A stretch of 54,221 nucleotides of DNA. Source: Vibrio metschnikovii CIP 69.14. GTDB lineage: Bacteria; Pseudomonadota; Gammaproteobacteria; Enterobacterales; Vibrionaceae. The notes under the pieces are model-generated. The model did not search any database and was not told where the DNA came from. It saw nothing but the letters and a program-made list of their open reading frames with translations. The DNA lies in the NCBI RefSeq assembly GCF_000176155.1, contig NZ_ACZO01000010.1:1-54221 (forward strand). The letters run 5' to 3'. Below, in pieces: positions 29,954 to 41,000 of the stretch (position 1 is the stretch's first letter; each line of letters begins with the position of its first letter). The translations under genes were made by a program, and so were the position numbers.

Positions 29954-30105
29954 GGTTATTCACAGGGGTATTTAGCGGACATAAGTACACTTTATCTAAA
30001 TCGGTCTATGATGAGTAAGATAAAAACGTTATATCTCCAAACTTATTACTCAGCATCGCTATAACAGCCGTAATCGCATGGCAACCATTGAAAAGTCAAC
30101 GCATT

Positions 30106-30756
30106 CTAGCCATTGATAGTGCTGGCATGCATGGCTCTGACACCTTCTTCTAACAATTGTAATTGTTCTAAACCTTGAGGGGTAGCATTGGGTTTCATCA
30201 CCGAAATAATTTGTAGCATCCCCTGATGAATAACACGCTCGGTAATGGACGCGTTAGCCGACATCGCAGACTGATACGCCAACCAGCTTGAAGCGATCAA
30301 ATGCAACGTTGTCACTAGCTTTTTCATCTCTTGCTCATCAATCACCAGCAGCTGCATATCGATAAACACTTGCATAATATTAATCAAGTTCACTTGGAGC
30401 TTATCTTGAACTTGAATATACGATTGATGCAGCTCAGGATCGCGTTGCAAAATTTCTGGCAAATTGGCGTAGAAAAATCGATATTTCCACATCAAATTAA
30501 AAATAGAATCCAGATAATGTTTCAGCAGCGTTAAACTCTCATATTGGCCCTGCCAAGGGCTAAAACGCTCGATAAGTTCTGCCGAGTACCAAGCAAAAAT
30601 TTCACGCACGATCTCTTGTTTATTACGAAAATGATAATAGAGATTACCGGGGCTAATTTCGATATGAGCCGCAATATGGTTTGTGGTGATCGGTCTTTCA
30701 CCATGTTCATTAAACAAAGCTAATGCGGCATGAATTATTCGCTCTCGGGTTTTCAT
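30106..30756 (-). CDS. TetR/AcrR-family transcriptional regulator
   Basis: A 216-residue regulator with a TetR N-terminal domain (TRERIIHAALALFNEHGERPITTNHIAAHIEISPGNLYYHFRNKQEIV); the helix-turn-helix is at about 26-48. The helical C-terminal ligand/dimer region shows no recognised ligand signature. It sits alone, downstream of hemE on the same strand (118-bp gap) and upstream of the DHH gene (152-bp gap), with no adjacent transporter to suggest a ligand. ATG at 30754-30756. Confidence 0.85.
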   Translation of the reverse strand: MKTRERIIHAALALFNEHGERPITTNHIAAHIEISPGNLYYHFRNKQEIVREIFAWYSAELIERFSPWQGQYESLTLLKHYLDSIFNLMWKYRFFYANLPEILQRDPELHQSYIQVQDKLQVNLINIMQVFIDMQLLVIDEQEMKKLVTTLHLIASSWLAYQSAMSANASITERVIHQGMLQIISVMKPNATPQGLEQLQLLEEGVRAMHASTING

Positions 30757-30873
30757 TGTCGAACCATAATCTTTAGTGGTGAATTTATCTCAGTATATAC
30801 CAAACAAGATAAAGAGGCAGACAGGCCCACCTCTTCGCTATTCAAAGGAAAGCGGACTCAATACTGAACCTTT

Positions 30874-31938
30874 TTATCGGTGATAAGGGGTCGAAAGTTC
30901 ATGAACCGCATCGACAAACACTCCAGCATTCTCAGGTGGAACGTCTAAATGGATACCATGGCCTAAGTTAAACACATGCCCACTACCGGTACCAAAACCC
31001 TCAAGAATACTTGCTACCTCTTGACGAATTCGCTGAGGACTCGCATAAAGCATGGAAGGATCCATATTGCCTTGCAGCGCAACTTTATCACCCACTCGTG
31101 CTTTAGCATCAGCAATATTAATGGTCCAATCGAGTCCAATCGCATCACACCCCGTAGCCGCAATCGACTCAAGCCACATACCACCATTTTTGGTAAATAA
31201 TGTAACAGGGACTCGTCTGCCTTCGTGCTCACGGATCAATCCATCAACAATTTTATGCATGTAATGCAGCGAAAACGACTGATAATCTCTTGGCGTTAAT
31301 ACGCCTCCCCAAGTATCGAAGACCATCACTGATTGCGCTCCAGCTTTAATCTGTGCATTCAAATACTCAATGACACTGTTTGCCAATTTATCGAGTAACC
31401 GATGCAATAAAGCAGGTTCGGCATACATCATCTTTTTGATCTTGGTGAACGCTTTTGAACTTCCGCCTTCGACCATATAGGTTGCCAACGTCCAAGGGCT
31501 GCCAGAAAAACCAATCAAAGGCACCTCACCCTGCAAATCTTTACGAATTTGGCGCACTGCATTCATGACATATTGCAGCTCGCCTTCTGGATCAGGTAAA
31601 CCAATTTTATCCACATCCGCTTTACAAGTGATGGGACGCTCGAACTTTGGCCCTTCACCAGCTTCAAAATACAAGCCTAAGCCCATGGCATCAGGAATGG
31701 TTAAAATATCGGAAAACAAAATTGCAGCATCGAGTGAAAAACGGCGCAGCGGCTGCAAGGTAACTTCAGAAGCCAGCTCGGCATTTTTGCATAACGACAT
31801 AAAATCGCCCGCTTGTGCACGTGTCGCTCGGTATTCTGGTAGATAGCGTCCCGCTTGACGCATCATCCATACTGGCGTGCAATCGACAGGTTGCTTGAGT
31901 AATGCACGCAAATAGCGGTCATTTTTTAATTCAGTCAT
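30874..31938 (-). CDS. hemE: Uroporphyrinogen decarboxylase
   Basis: HemE removes four carboxyl groups from uroporphyrinogen III to give coproporphyrinogen III in heme synthesis. From the ATG at 31936-31938 the product is 354 residues ([20 protein letters not shown]), the E. coli length, with GGGA upstream. A start at 31962 would add eight residues. Family motifs are [19 protein letters not shown] near the N-terminus, [13 protein letters not shown] with the catalytic Asp, and the [20 protein letters not shown]-terminus. Confidence 0.97.
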   Translation of the reverse strand: MTELKNDRYLRALLKQPVDCTPVWMMRQAGRYLPEYRATRAQAGDFMSLCKNAELASEVTLQPLRRFSLDAAILFSDILTIPDAMGLGLYFEAGEGPKFERPITCKADVDKIGLPDPEGELQYVMNAVRQIRKDLQGEVPLIGFSGSPWTLATYMVEGGSSKAFTKIKKMMYAEPALLHRLLDKLANSVIEYLNAQIKAGAQSVMVFDTWGGVLTPRDYQSFSLHYMHKIVDGLIREHEGRRVPVTLFTKNGGMWLESIAATGCDAIGLDWTINIADAKARVGDKVALQGNMDPSMLYASPQRIRQEVASILEGFGTGSGHVFNLGHGIHLDVPPENAGVFVDAVHELSTPYHR

Positions 31939-32084
31939 GGTCTTTTCCCATTTTTCTATCAAGCGGTAATCAATCGCTCATTCTAACATTGATTGACCAA
32001 GCATCGCAGAGTGCTTTGCAACCGAGATCAAGTTATTAACTTTTAAATCAATGCTTAAATTGCGTGCAAAAGCATTAACTGTTA

Positions 32085-32187
32085 CAAATTTATTCGCTAG
32101 CGAAAACGATAATAATAGCTAGACATTTAATGTCTAGCATCTCATAACCACATCTTACTTACCCCCTCCCTTGCGGAGGGTTTTTTT
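32085..32187 (+). ncRNA. Candidate orphan small RNA between hemE and nudC
   Basis: No plus-strand gene lies here, yet there is a complete transcription unit. A -10-like GATAAT is at 32108-32113 with weak -35 candidates at 32082-32090. A 12-bp palindrome TTCGCTAGCGAA (32093-32104) lies inside the promoter spacer. A 9-bp perfect hairpin, GCTAGACAT/ATGTCTAGC (32118-32138), sits at the predicted 5' end, followed by about 25 nt of unpaired C/A/U-rich sequence and a terminator (32164-32187). The RNA would be about 68-75 nt, the layout of an Hfq-dependent sRNA. No coding frame with a start and ribosome binding site is seen in it. Confidence 0.55.
32164..32187 (+). terminator. Plus-strand Rho-independent terminator (candidate sRNA 3' end)
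   Basis: CCCTCC (32164-32169) pairs with GGAGGG (32175-32180) around a CTTGC loop, followed by T7 (32181-32187). Both flanking genes are on the minus strand, and on that strand the hairpin has no following T-run, so it terminates something transcribed rightwards. Confidence 0.85.
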
Positions 32188-32200
32188 ATGAGTGTTTTTT

Positions 32201-33001
32201 CTAAAAAGAACGACTGTCGATCTTATCATTCTCGACTCGTATGTCGGTCAAGGTTTGTTCGATTAAAGCTCGTGCTATCGTTCCGTGTGGAGCAAGCTCA
32301 GGTAAATGAAGTTCACTAAACCACTGCGCATCGGTCAGTTCTGAATAATCGGGGTTTAACTCACCTTCCGCATAATCGGCTAAAAAACCCATCATCATAC
32401 TGGAAGGAAACGCCCAAGGTTGACTGCCCACATAGCGAATATTGTCGATAATAATCCCCGTTTCTTCTTGTACTTCACGCGCGACACATTGCTCAAGGGT
32501 TTCTCCTACCTCTAAAAAACCAGCAATCACCGTATACATACCACCGCGATGACGAGGATGCTGAGCAAGTAAAATCTGATCATCTTTGCGAACCGCGACA
32601 ATAATGCACGGAAAAATACGAGGATAATGTAAAGTGCGACACTCCTGACATTGCATCGCTAACTGATGATGATTGAGCCGATTACGCCCACCACATTGTG
32701 AACAAAAACGCTGAGTTTGACTCATATGCCCATATTGAACCGCTTTGCTGGCTAGCAAAAATAGCGCCGAATCCATCGATAATAGCGTCCGCAAATTCAC
32801 CATTGGTAACTCATCAGCTATCTCTTGAGCATTTATCCAATAAACGGGGGCTTGGTTATGCTCACCAATCAATACCGCATACTCAATCGGCAATCGCCAT
32901 TGCTGCGCACAACCAAAAGGGATACTCCCATCAATGGTCCAGATCTCACTTCCTGAAACAACACACCAATAAGCGGCTTTTGCGTCACTGTTTTCTAACA
33001 T
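32201..33001 (-). CDS. nudC: NAD+ diphosphatase / NADH pyrophosphatase NudC
   Basis: NudC hydrolyses NAD(H) to NMN and AMP and removes NAD caps from RNA 5' ends. From the ATG at 32999-33001 (AGGAG seven bases upstream) the product is 266 residues; longer starts lack a ribosome binding site. It has a zinc ribbon (FCSQCGG...[10 protein letters not shown]), the Nudix box [22 protein letters not shown], and the NudC-specific [11 protein letters not shown] motif. It lies near rsd, transcribed divergently, which matches Vibrio and E. coli order. Confidence 0.95.
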   Translation of the reverse strand: MLENSDAKAAYWCVVSGSEIWTIDGSIPFGCAQQWRLPIEYAVLIGEHNQAPVYWINAQEIADELPMVNLRTLLSMDSALFLLASKAVQYGHMSQTQRFCSQCGGRNRLNHHQLAMQCQECRTLHYPRIFPCIIVAVRKDDQILLAQHPRHRGGMYTVIAGFLEVGETLEQCVAREVQEETGIIIDNIRYVGSQPWAFPSSMMMGFLADYAEGELNPDYSELTDAQWFSELHLPELAPHGTIARALIEQTLTDIRVENDKIDSRSF

Positions 33002-33111
33002 ACTCACTCCTGATTGCTTGCAGTTCAACCATTTTACTGGCAATCTAAATTCATACCAGAGTTTGTAGTCATTTGATTTTCAAACCTATAAATTCTCGTT
33101 AGGACAACAGG

Positions 33112-33130
33112 TTGTAGTACAACACTACAA
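33112..33130. repeat. Inverted repeat in the nudC-rsd divergent region
   Basis: TTGTAGT (33112-33118) and ACTACAA (33124-33130) are perfect inverted copies around ACAAC. It lies about 55 bp upstream of the rsd start and has the form of an operator for a dimeric repressor or a small hairpin. Confidence 0.5.
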
Positions 33131-33183
33131 TGGGTGTGCAAGGAAAATCATCGGTAAGATGATGAGATCATGAGGGCATGGTC

Positions 33184-33672
33184 ATGCTAAATAAATTAAA
33201 GAAAACACAAGAGCAGTGGGGCGGATCCAGTGAAGTTATCGATCACTGGTTGGATAACCGTCAACACCTGATCGTTGAGTACTGCAAGCTTGCAGCACTA
33301 CAGCCTTTAACCCCCGAATCTTCACTGAATGAGTTACCAGCGCCTAAAGCGTTGCACCGCTTTAGCCAAGAGCTGGTTGATTATATCTCCGAAGGCCATT
33401 TTAAAATTTATGATATGGTCATGCAAAAATGGCAAGCGACTGGTTTTAAAGCAACGGATGAGATCAACCAAACCTATGGAAAAATAGTCCAAACGAATGA
33501 TGCCTTATTAGATTTTGCGGATAACTATGCCACTGTGGCTGATGACGATGATTTAGATAATCTCGATAATGATTTATCGATGGTTGGTGAAGTACTTGAG
33601 TCGCGGTTTGCGTCTGAAGATTACCTGATTCAATTAATAGCAGACAGCCTTGCTATCCCACCAGGCGCATAA
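33184..33672 (+). CDS. rsd: Anti-sigma70 factor Rsd
   Basis: Rsd binds sigma70 region 4 and shifts RNA polymerase towards alternative sigma factors in stationary phase. The protein is all-helical and 162 residues from the ATG at 33184, which has GAGG eight bases upstream; the ATG at 33178 lies only two bases from that motif. Family features include the N-terminal LNKLKKTQEQWGGSSEVIDHWLDNRQ and the FSQELVDYISEGHFKIYD segment. It converges with rpoC across a bidirectional terminator, so an anti-sigma gene directly faces the polymerase subunit genes. Confidence 0.94.
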   Translation: MLNKLKKTQEQWGGSSEVIDHWLDNRQHLIVEYCKLAALQPLTPESSLNELPAPKALHRFSQELVDYISEGHFKIYDMVMQKWQATGFKATDEINQTYGKIVQTNDALLDFADNYATVADDDDLDNLDNDLSMVGEVLESRFASEDYLIQLIADSLAIPPGA

Positions 33673-33750
33673 GCAAGCGTGAGCTTTCGCTTTTCATCTA
33701 AGTAAATTGAGTGAAAGCAGCGCAACATAATTGACCTGAAAAATGAGTTA

Positions 33751-33778
33751 AAAAAAGGCACCCGAAGGTGCCTTTTTT
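33751..33778. terminator. Bidirectional terminator between rsd and rpoC
   Basis: AAAAAAGGCACC (33751-33762) pairs with GGTGCCTTTTTT (33767-33778) around a CGAA tetraloop. The T-runs on both strands let it end both convergent units. Confidence 0.93.
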
Positions 33779-33793
33779 GATCATGCGATACGA

Positions 33794-36700
33794 TTACTCG
33801 TCCGATGAAAAGCCAGCATTCAATAGCGCAGCAAGATTGTCCGTCGCTTGTTCCGCTGACGTACCTTCTTTTTGAGCTAGACGCTTCGCTTGGCGATCTT
33901 GGTGATACGCAAAACCGGTACCGGCAGGGATCAAACGACCAACGATTACGTTCTCTTTCAGACCACGTAAATCATCACGTTTACCCGATACCGCTGCTTC
34001 AGTCAGTACGCGCGTTGTTTCTTGGAACGACGCTGCTGAAATAAACGATTCGGTTGCCAGAGAGGCTTTGGTAATACCTAATAGTTCGCGTTCGAAACGA
34101 GCAGGTTCTTTACCATCAGCTTCCAATAAACGGTTAGCAATCTTAACTTGAGCGTACTCAATTTGCTCACCAGGTAAGAATTCCGAATCACCTGAATGGG
34201 TGATGGTACACTTACGTAGCATCTGACGAACAATCGTTTCAATATGCTTATCGTTTATCTTAACGCCTTGCAGACGGTAAACTTCCTGAACTTCGTTAGC
34301 AATGTATGAAGTCACGGCGTGGATACCACGTAGACGCAGAATATCATGCGGTGACTCTGGGCCATCAGCAATGACATCACCACGTTCAATGCGCTCACCT
34401 TCAAACACGTTGAGCTGACGATGCTTAGGAATCATCTCTTCATACACATCACCGCTATCGCGAGTGATCAGTAGACGACGCTTACCTTTAGTCTCTTTAC
34501 CGAATGAAACAGTACCCGTATGCTCAGCAAGAATCGCAGGCTCTTTCGGCTTACGCGCTTCAAACAAGTCAGCTACGCGTGGTAGACCACCGGTGATATC
34601 TCGGTTACCGCCAGATTTTTGTGGAATACGTGCTAACGTGTCACCGATGTTCACTTCTGCGCCATCTTCGATGTTCACAATCGCCTTACCAGGTAAGAAA
34701 TATTGCGCTGGCATATCAGTACCAGGAATCAATACATCTTTACCTTTCGCATCAACCAGTTTAATCGCAGGACGCATATCTTTACCTGCGGCTGGACGAG
34801 CGGCGGCATCGGTAACTTCACTTGAAGACAGACCCGTTAGATCATCAGTTTGACGAGAAACGGTTACACCATCAATCATATCCACGAACTGGATACGACC
34901 AGCCACTTCAGTGATGATAGGTAGTGTGTGCGCTTCCCAGTTAGCAATAACTTCACCGGCGTCAACAGCATCGCCATCGGCTTTGCTTAATAACGAACCG
35001 TAAGGCAGTTTGTGCTTCTCTTTGGTACGACCAAATTCATCAATAATCGTCATCTCTGATGCACGCGAAGTGATCACCAGTTTACGATCTTTGTTGATTA
35101 CGAATTTAGCGTTATGCAGCTTCACAGAACCTTTATTCTTCGCTTGAATACTGTTCTCTGCAGCGGCTGTTGATGCTGCACCACCGATGTGGAAAGTACG
35201 CATCGTTAACTGTGTACCTGGCTCACCGATAGATTGAGCCGCAATAACGCCGACAGCTTCACCTTGGTTAACCAAGTGACCACGAGCCAAGTCACGGCCA
35301 TAACACAATGCACAACAACCAAAGTCAGCATCACAGGTTACTACCGAACGAACGCGGATACGGTCAACCGAGTTATCATTAATGATCTGACACCATTTTT
35401 CATCCAGTAAGGTATTACGTGGAATCAAGACTTCTTCAGTACCAGGCTTAATAATATCTTCTGCAACAACACGTCCAAGCGCTAACTCAGTCAGAGCAAC
35501 TTTAACGTCACCACCCTCGATATGAGGCATCATATCAACGCCTTCATGGGTGCCACAGTCGTGTTCAGTAACCACTACGTCCTGTGCTACGTCAACCAAA
35601 CGACGAGTCAGATAACCTGAGTTTGCCGTTTTCAATGCGGTATCGGCTAGACCCTTACGCGCACCGTGGGTTGAGATAAAGTACTGAAGTACGTTCAGAC
35701 CTTCTTTAAAGTTTGCGGTGATTGGCGTTTCAATGATCGAACCATCTGGACGAGCCATCAAACCACGCATACCCGCTAACTGACGAATCTGAGCCGCAGA
35801 ACCACGTGCGCCTGAGTCGGCCATCATGTAAATGCTGTTGAAAGACTCTTGACGCTCTTCCTCACCATCACGGTTAATGACTAACTCAGAAGAGAGGTTT
35901 TCCATCATTGCTTTCGCAACGCGATCATTGGTTGACGCCCAAATATCGATCACTTTGTTATAGCGCTCACCGGCTGTCACTAGACCAGATTGGAACTGCT
36001 CTTGAATTTCGCGCACTTCTTCTTCTGCATCAGCAATTTCCGTGTATTTAGCCGCAGGAACAACCATGTCATCGATACCTACCGATACGCCAGACAATGC
36101 CGCATAAGCAAAACCGGTGTACATGATTTGGTCAGCAAAAATAACCGTGTCTTTCAGACCAAGCTTACGATACGCTTCGTTGAGCAAGTTAGAAATTTGC
36201 TTTTTACCTAACTTTTGGTTGACGATGCTATAAGGCAAGCCTGTCGGTACGATCTGCCACAACATGGCACGACCAATCGTTGTATCGACCAATTGGGTGT
36301 TAGTAGTGCTGTGACCATCTTCATCAACGACCGTTTCGGTAATACGTACTTTAACTCGCGCATGCAGTTCCGCGTTCTTAGTGCGATATGCCTTTTCAGC
36401 CTCTTCAGGGCCAGCAAGGTACATACCTTCACCTTTCGCATTGATCTTTTCACGAGTCATGTAATACAGACCCAATACAACGTCCTGAGAAGGAACGATG
36501 ATCGGATCGCCCGATGCTGGCGACAGAATGTTGTTCGTCGACATCATCAGCGTACGCGCTTCAAGCTGTGCTTCTAGAGTTAAAGGCACGTGTACCGCCA
36601 TTTGGTCACCATCGAAGTCCGCGTTATACGCCGCACACACGAGTGGATGCAACTGAATCGCTTTACCTTCAATAAGAACGGGCTCAAACGCTTGAATACC

Positions 36701-37996
36701 CAAACGGTGCAGTGTTGGTGCACGGTTGAGTAGCACTGGGTGTTCACGGATCACTTCATCCAAGATATCCCAAACGACGGCTTCTTCACGCTCAACCATC
36801 TTTTTAGCCGCTTTAATCGTCGTTGCTAGGCCACGAGTTTCAAGTTTGCTATAAATAAATGGCTTAAATAGTTCAAGTGCCATCTTCTTAGGAAGACCAC
36901 ACTGATGTAGACGTAAGTATGGACCAACGGTAATAACCGAACGGCCAGAGTAGTCTACACGTTTACCCAGTAGGTTCTGACGGAAACGACCTTGTTTACC
37001 CTTGATCATATCAGCAAGAGATTTCAGAGGACGCTTGTTAGAACCAGTAATAGCACGACCACGACGACCGTTATCTAATAGTGCATCCACCGACTCTTGT
37101 AACATACGTTTTTCGTTACGTACGATGATATCTGGTGCAGCAAGCTCAAGTAGACGCTTCAAACGGTTGTTACGGTTGATCACGCGACGATACAGATCGT
37201 TCAGATCCGACGTAGCAAAACGTCCGCCATCTAGTGGAACGAGAGGGCGAAGATCTGGCGGCAGTACTGGCAAGACTGTCAGGATCATCCATTCAGGTTT
37301 GTTACCTGAAGAGAGGAACGCTTCAACCAATTTCAAACGTTTGGTCAATTTCTTACGCTTGGTTTCAGAGTTAGTCGTTTCTAACTCTTCACGCATTTGC
37401 TCAGTTTCAACCTGTAGATCCATTGAAGACAAAAGATCTTTAATTGCTTCTGCGCCCATTTTAGCGGTAAATTCATCACCCCACTCTTCAAGACGATCCA
37501 AATACTCTTCTTCTGTGAGCATTTGTCCTCTTTCAAGATCAGTCATGCCTGGCTCAGTCACCACGTACATTTCGAAGTAAAGAACACGTTCGATATCACG
37601 TAATGGCATATCCATCAGCAAACCGATACGAGACGGTAGTGATTTTAAGAACCAAATGTGTGCCACAGGTGAAGCCAGCTCGATGTGGCCCATACGGTCA
37701 CGACGAACTTTAGTCTGGGTTACTTCAACGCCACACTTCTCACAAATCACACCACGGTGTTTCAGACGCTTATATTTGCCACAAAGACACTCGTAGTCTT
37801 TTACCGGACCAAAAATACGCGCACAGAAAAGACCATCACGCTCAGGTTTGAACGTACGATAGTTGATGGTCTCAGGTTTTTTCACTTCACCAAATGACCA
37901 TGAACGGATCATATCTGGAGAAGATAGACCGATTTTGATTGCATCAAATTCTTCGGTCTTATGCTGTGCTTTTAGAAAGTTTAATAAGTCTTTCAC
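33794..37996 (-). CDS. rpoC: DNA-directed RNA polymerase subunit beta'
   Basis: RpoC is the catalytic beta' subunit of RNA polymerase. The 1400-residue protein is full length. It has the N-terminal zinc ribbon ([20 protein letters not shown], about 70-89), the active-site NADFDGD motif that holds the catalytic magnesium, and the second zinc site ([17 protein letters not shown]). The start is GTG at 37994-37996 with GGAG upstream. It is the last gene of the rplKAJL-rpoBC operon, 100 bp after rpoB, and ends at the bidirectional terminator. Confidence 0.98.
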   Translation of the reverse strand: MKDLLNFLKAQHKTEEFDAIKIGLSSPDMIRSWSFGEVKKPETINYRTFKPERDGLFCARIFGPVKDYECLCGKYKRLKHRGVICEKCGVEVTQTKVRRDRMGHIELASPVAHIWFLKSLPSRIGLLMDMPLRDIERVLYFEMYVVTEPGMTDLERGQMLTEEEYLDRLEEWGDEFTAKMGAEAIKDLLSSMDLQVETEQMREELETTNSETKRKKLTKRLKLVEAFLSSGNKPEWMILTVLPVLPPDLRPLVPLDGGRFATSDLNDLYRRVINRNNRLKRLLELAAPDIIVRNEKRMLQESVDALLDNGRRGRAITGSNKRPLKSLADMIKGKQGRFRQNLLGKRVDYSGRSVITVGPYLRLHQCGLPKKMALELFKPFIYSKLETRGLATTIKAAKKMVEREEAVVWDILDEVIREHPVLLNRAPTLHRLGIQAFEPVLIEGKAIQLHPLVCAAYNADFDGDQMAVHVPLTLEAQLEARTLMMSTNNILSPASGDPIIVPSQDVVLGLYYMTREKINAKGEGMYLAGPEEAEKAYRTKNAELHARVKVRITETVVDEDGHSTTNTQLVDTTIGRAMLWQIVPTGLPYSIVNQKLGKKQISNLLNEAYRKLGLKDTVIFADQIMYTGFAYAALSGVSVGIDDMVVPAAKYTEIADAEEEVREIQEQFQSGLVTAGERYNKVIDIWASTNDRVAKAMMENLSSELVINRDGEEERQESFNSIYMMADSGARGSAAQIRQLAGMRGLMARPDGSIIETPITANFKEGLNVLQYFISTHGARKGLADTALKTANSGYLTRRLVDVAQDVVVTEHDCGTHEGVDMMPHIEGGDVKVALTELALGRVVAEDIIKPGTEEVLIPRNTLLDEKWCQIINDNSVDRIRVRSVVTCDADFGCCALCYGRDLARGHLVNQGEAVGVIAAQSIGEPGTQLTMRTFHIGGAASTAAAENSIQAKNKGSVKLHNAKFVINKDRKLVITSRASEMTIIDEFGRTKEKHKLPYGSLLSKADGDAVDAGEVIANWEAHTLPIITEVAGRIQFVDMIDGVTVSRQTDDLTGLSSSEVTDAAARPAAGKDMRPAIKLVDAKGKDVLIPGTDMPAQYFLPGKAIVNIEDGAEVNIGDTLARIPQKSGGNRDITGGLPRVADLFEARKPKEPAILAEHTGTVSFGKETKGKRRLLITRDSGDVYEEMIPKHRQLNVFEGERIERGDVIADGPESPHDILRLRGIHAVTSYIANEVQEVYRLQGVKINDKHIETIVRQMLRKCTITHSGDSEFLPGEQIEYAQVKIANRLLEADGKEPARFERELLGITKASLATESFISAASFQETTRVLTEAAVSGKRDDLRGLKENVIVGRLIPAGTGFAYHQDRQAKRLAQKEGTSAEQATDNLAALLNAGFSSDE

Positions 37997-38096
37997 AATC
38001 AGCTCCTGTAAGGAGTTAAAAGGGCCCGCGGCTTAATGTAGCGAGCGCCTTCCTACCAGAAAACCAGTTAGGTCCCCCAAAGGGGAACCTTAAGGT

Positions 38097-41000
38097 TTAC
38101 TCTTCGTCTTCTAGCTCGATGTTGATACCTAGCGAGCGAATCTCTTTCAACAATACGTTGAACGATTCAGGCATACCAGGTTCCATCGCGTGGTTACCGT
38201 CTACAATGTTCTTATACATCTTCGTACGGCCGTTAACGTCATCTGACTTAACGGTAAGCATTTCTTGTAACGTGTAAGCGGCACCGTAGGCTTCTAGTGC
38301 CCACACTTCCATCTCACCAAAACGCTGACCACCGAACTGTGCTTTACCACCCAGAGGTTGCTGAGTAACCAAGCTATAAGAACCAGTTGAACGGGCATGC
38401 ATCTTATCATCCACTAAGTGGTTCAATTTCAGCATGTACATATAACCAACCGTAACCGGACGCTCAAAGGCATCTCCCGTACGACCATCAAACAGAGTTA
38501 ACTGTCCAGAAGTCGGTAGGTCGGCCAATTGCAACATCTCTTTAATAGACGCTTCATTCGCACCATCAAAGACTGGAGTCGCAACCGTTAAGCCATTGCG
38601 TAGGTTATTGGCTAAAGTACGCACTTCATCATCAGATAAAGCCGCGATGTCAACCGACTGACGAGTCTCGCCAAGGTCGTAAACCTTTTGTAGGAACTCA
38701 CGCAGCTTCGCTAGCTCTTGTTGTTCCTTGATCATCTGGTTGATCTTATCGCCGATACCTTTGGCCGCGAGACCTAAGTGAACTTCTAAGATCTGACCGA
38801 TGTTCATCCGCGATGGTACACCTAGTGGGTTCAGTACGATATCGACTGGCTGACCATTCTCATCATACGGCATGTCTTCCACAGGGTTGATCTTCGAGAT
38901 AACACCTTTGTTACCATGACGACCCGCCATCTTATCACCCGGCTGGATGCGACGCTTAACCGCTAAGTAAACTTTTACGATCTTAAGAACGCCAGGTGCT
39001 AAATCATCACCTTGAGTGATCTTACGACGCTTGGTTTCAAACTTCTTATCAAAGTCAGCTTTTAGCTCATCCCACTGCTCAGCAAGCTGTTCAAGTTGGT
39101 TTTGTAGCTCCTCGTCTTCCAAGGTTTGCTCTAACCATTTCTTGCGCTCAATAGAATCAAGCTTCGCGTCCGAGTAACCACCAGCAACAAGTACAGAACG
39201 AACACGTGCTAATAGACCACCTTCAAGAATCTGGAACTCTTCAGTTAGGTCTTTTTTAGCTTCTTTCAGCTGCATGTGCTCAATTTCAAGCGCACGCTTG
39301 TCTTTCTCTACACCATCGCGAGTGAAAACTTGTACGTCAATAACCGTACCAGCCACTGAATTTGGAACGCGTAATGAGGTATCTTTAACGTCAGAAGCTT
39401 TCTCACCGAAGATAGCACGTAATAGCTTCTCTTCTGGAGTGAGCTGAGTTTCACCTTTTGGTGTTACTTTACCGACAAGGATGTCGCCACCCTTAACTTC
39501 TGCACCGATATAAACGATACCTGACTCATCAAGTTTAGATAATGCCGCTTCACCAACGTTGGGAATATCCGCCGTGATCTCTTCGGCACCAAGCTTAGTA
39601 TCACGAGCCACACAAGACAGTTCTTGAATGTGGATGGTGGTAAAGCGGTCATCTTGAACAACGCGCTCTGAAACTAAGATTGAGTCTTCGAAGTTATAAC
39701 CGTTCCAAGGCATGAACGCGATACGCATGTTCTGGCCTAGTGCTAGCTCACCTAAATCAGTAGATGGACCATCTGCCAATACATCACCACGACCCACAGG
39801 TTCACCAGGCATCACACAAGGACGCTGGTTAATACAGGTGTTTTGGTTCGAACGGGTATATTTGGTTAAGTTATAGATATCAATACCAGCTTCGCCAGGA
39901 ATTAACTCTTCTTCATTAACCTTAACCACGATACGAGATGCATCAACCGACTGGATAACACCGCCACGATTCGCAACCACAGTTACACCAGAGTCAACAG
40001 CTACATTGCGCTCAATACCCGTACCAACAAATGGCTTTTCAGCACGTAGTGTCGGTACTGCTTGACGTTGCATGTTTGCACCCATCAAAGCACGGTTCGC
40101 ATCATCGTGTTCTAGGAACGGAATCAAAGATGCAGCTATCGATACCACTTGGTTAGTCGCAACGTCCATGTAATCAACATGTTCACGCGGGTGAAGACCT
40201 GATTCACCTTTCTGACGAGCAGTGATCAGTTCATCAGCAAAACGGCTATCATCAGTAAGCTTGGCGTTCGCCTGAGCAATAACAAATTGGCCTTCTTCAA
40301 TCGCTGATAAATAATCAACTTCATCAGTCACAACGCCATCGACAACTCGACGGTATGGTGTTTCAAGGAAGCCATATTCATTACAACGAGCAAAAGCAGA
40401 CAAAGAGTTGATTAGACCGATGTTTGGACCTTCTGGTGTTTCGATTGGACATAAACGACCATAGTGGGTTACGTGTACGTCACGAACTTCGAAACCAGCA
40501 CGTTCACGAGTCAAACCACCCGGACCTAAAGCAGAAATACGACGCTTATGCGTGACTTCTGATAGCGGGTTGTTCTGATCCATAAACTGAGACAGTTGTG
40601 AAGAACCAAAGAATTCTTTTACTGCAGCAGAAATTGGTTTGGCATTGATCAAGTCTTGTGGCATCACGTTATCGAGATCGCCTAAGCTTAGACGCTCTTT
40701 TACTGCGCGTTCAACACGGACTAGACCAACACGGAATTGGTTTTCTGCCATTTCGCCAACACTACGAATACGACGGTTACCAAGATGGTCGATATCATCA
40801 ACCTCCCCTTTACCGTTACGAATCGCGATTAGCTTTTTCATCACTTCGATGATATCAGTTTCATCGAGTGTGCCTTGCTCTTCTGCGTCTGTACGCTCAA
40901 TAGAACTATTGAACTTCATACGACCTACGGTTGATAAGTCATAACGCTCAGGAGAGAAGAATAAACTTTCGAATAGCGCTTCAGCCGCTTCTTTCGTTGG

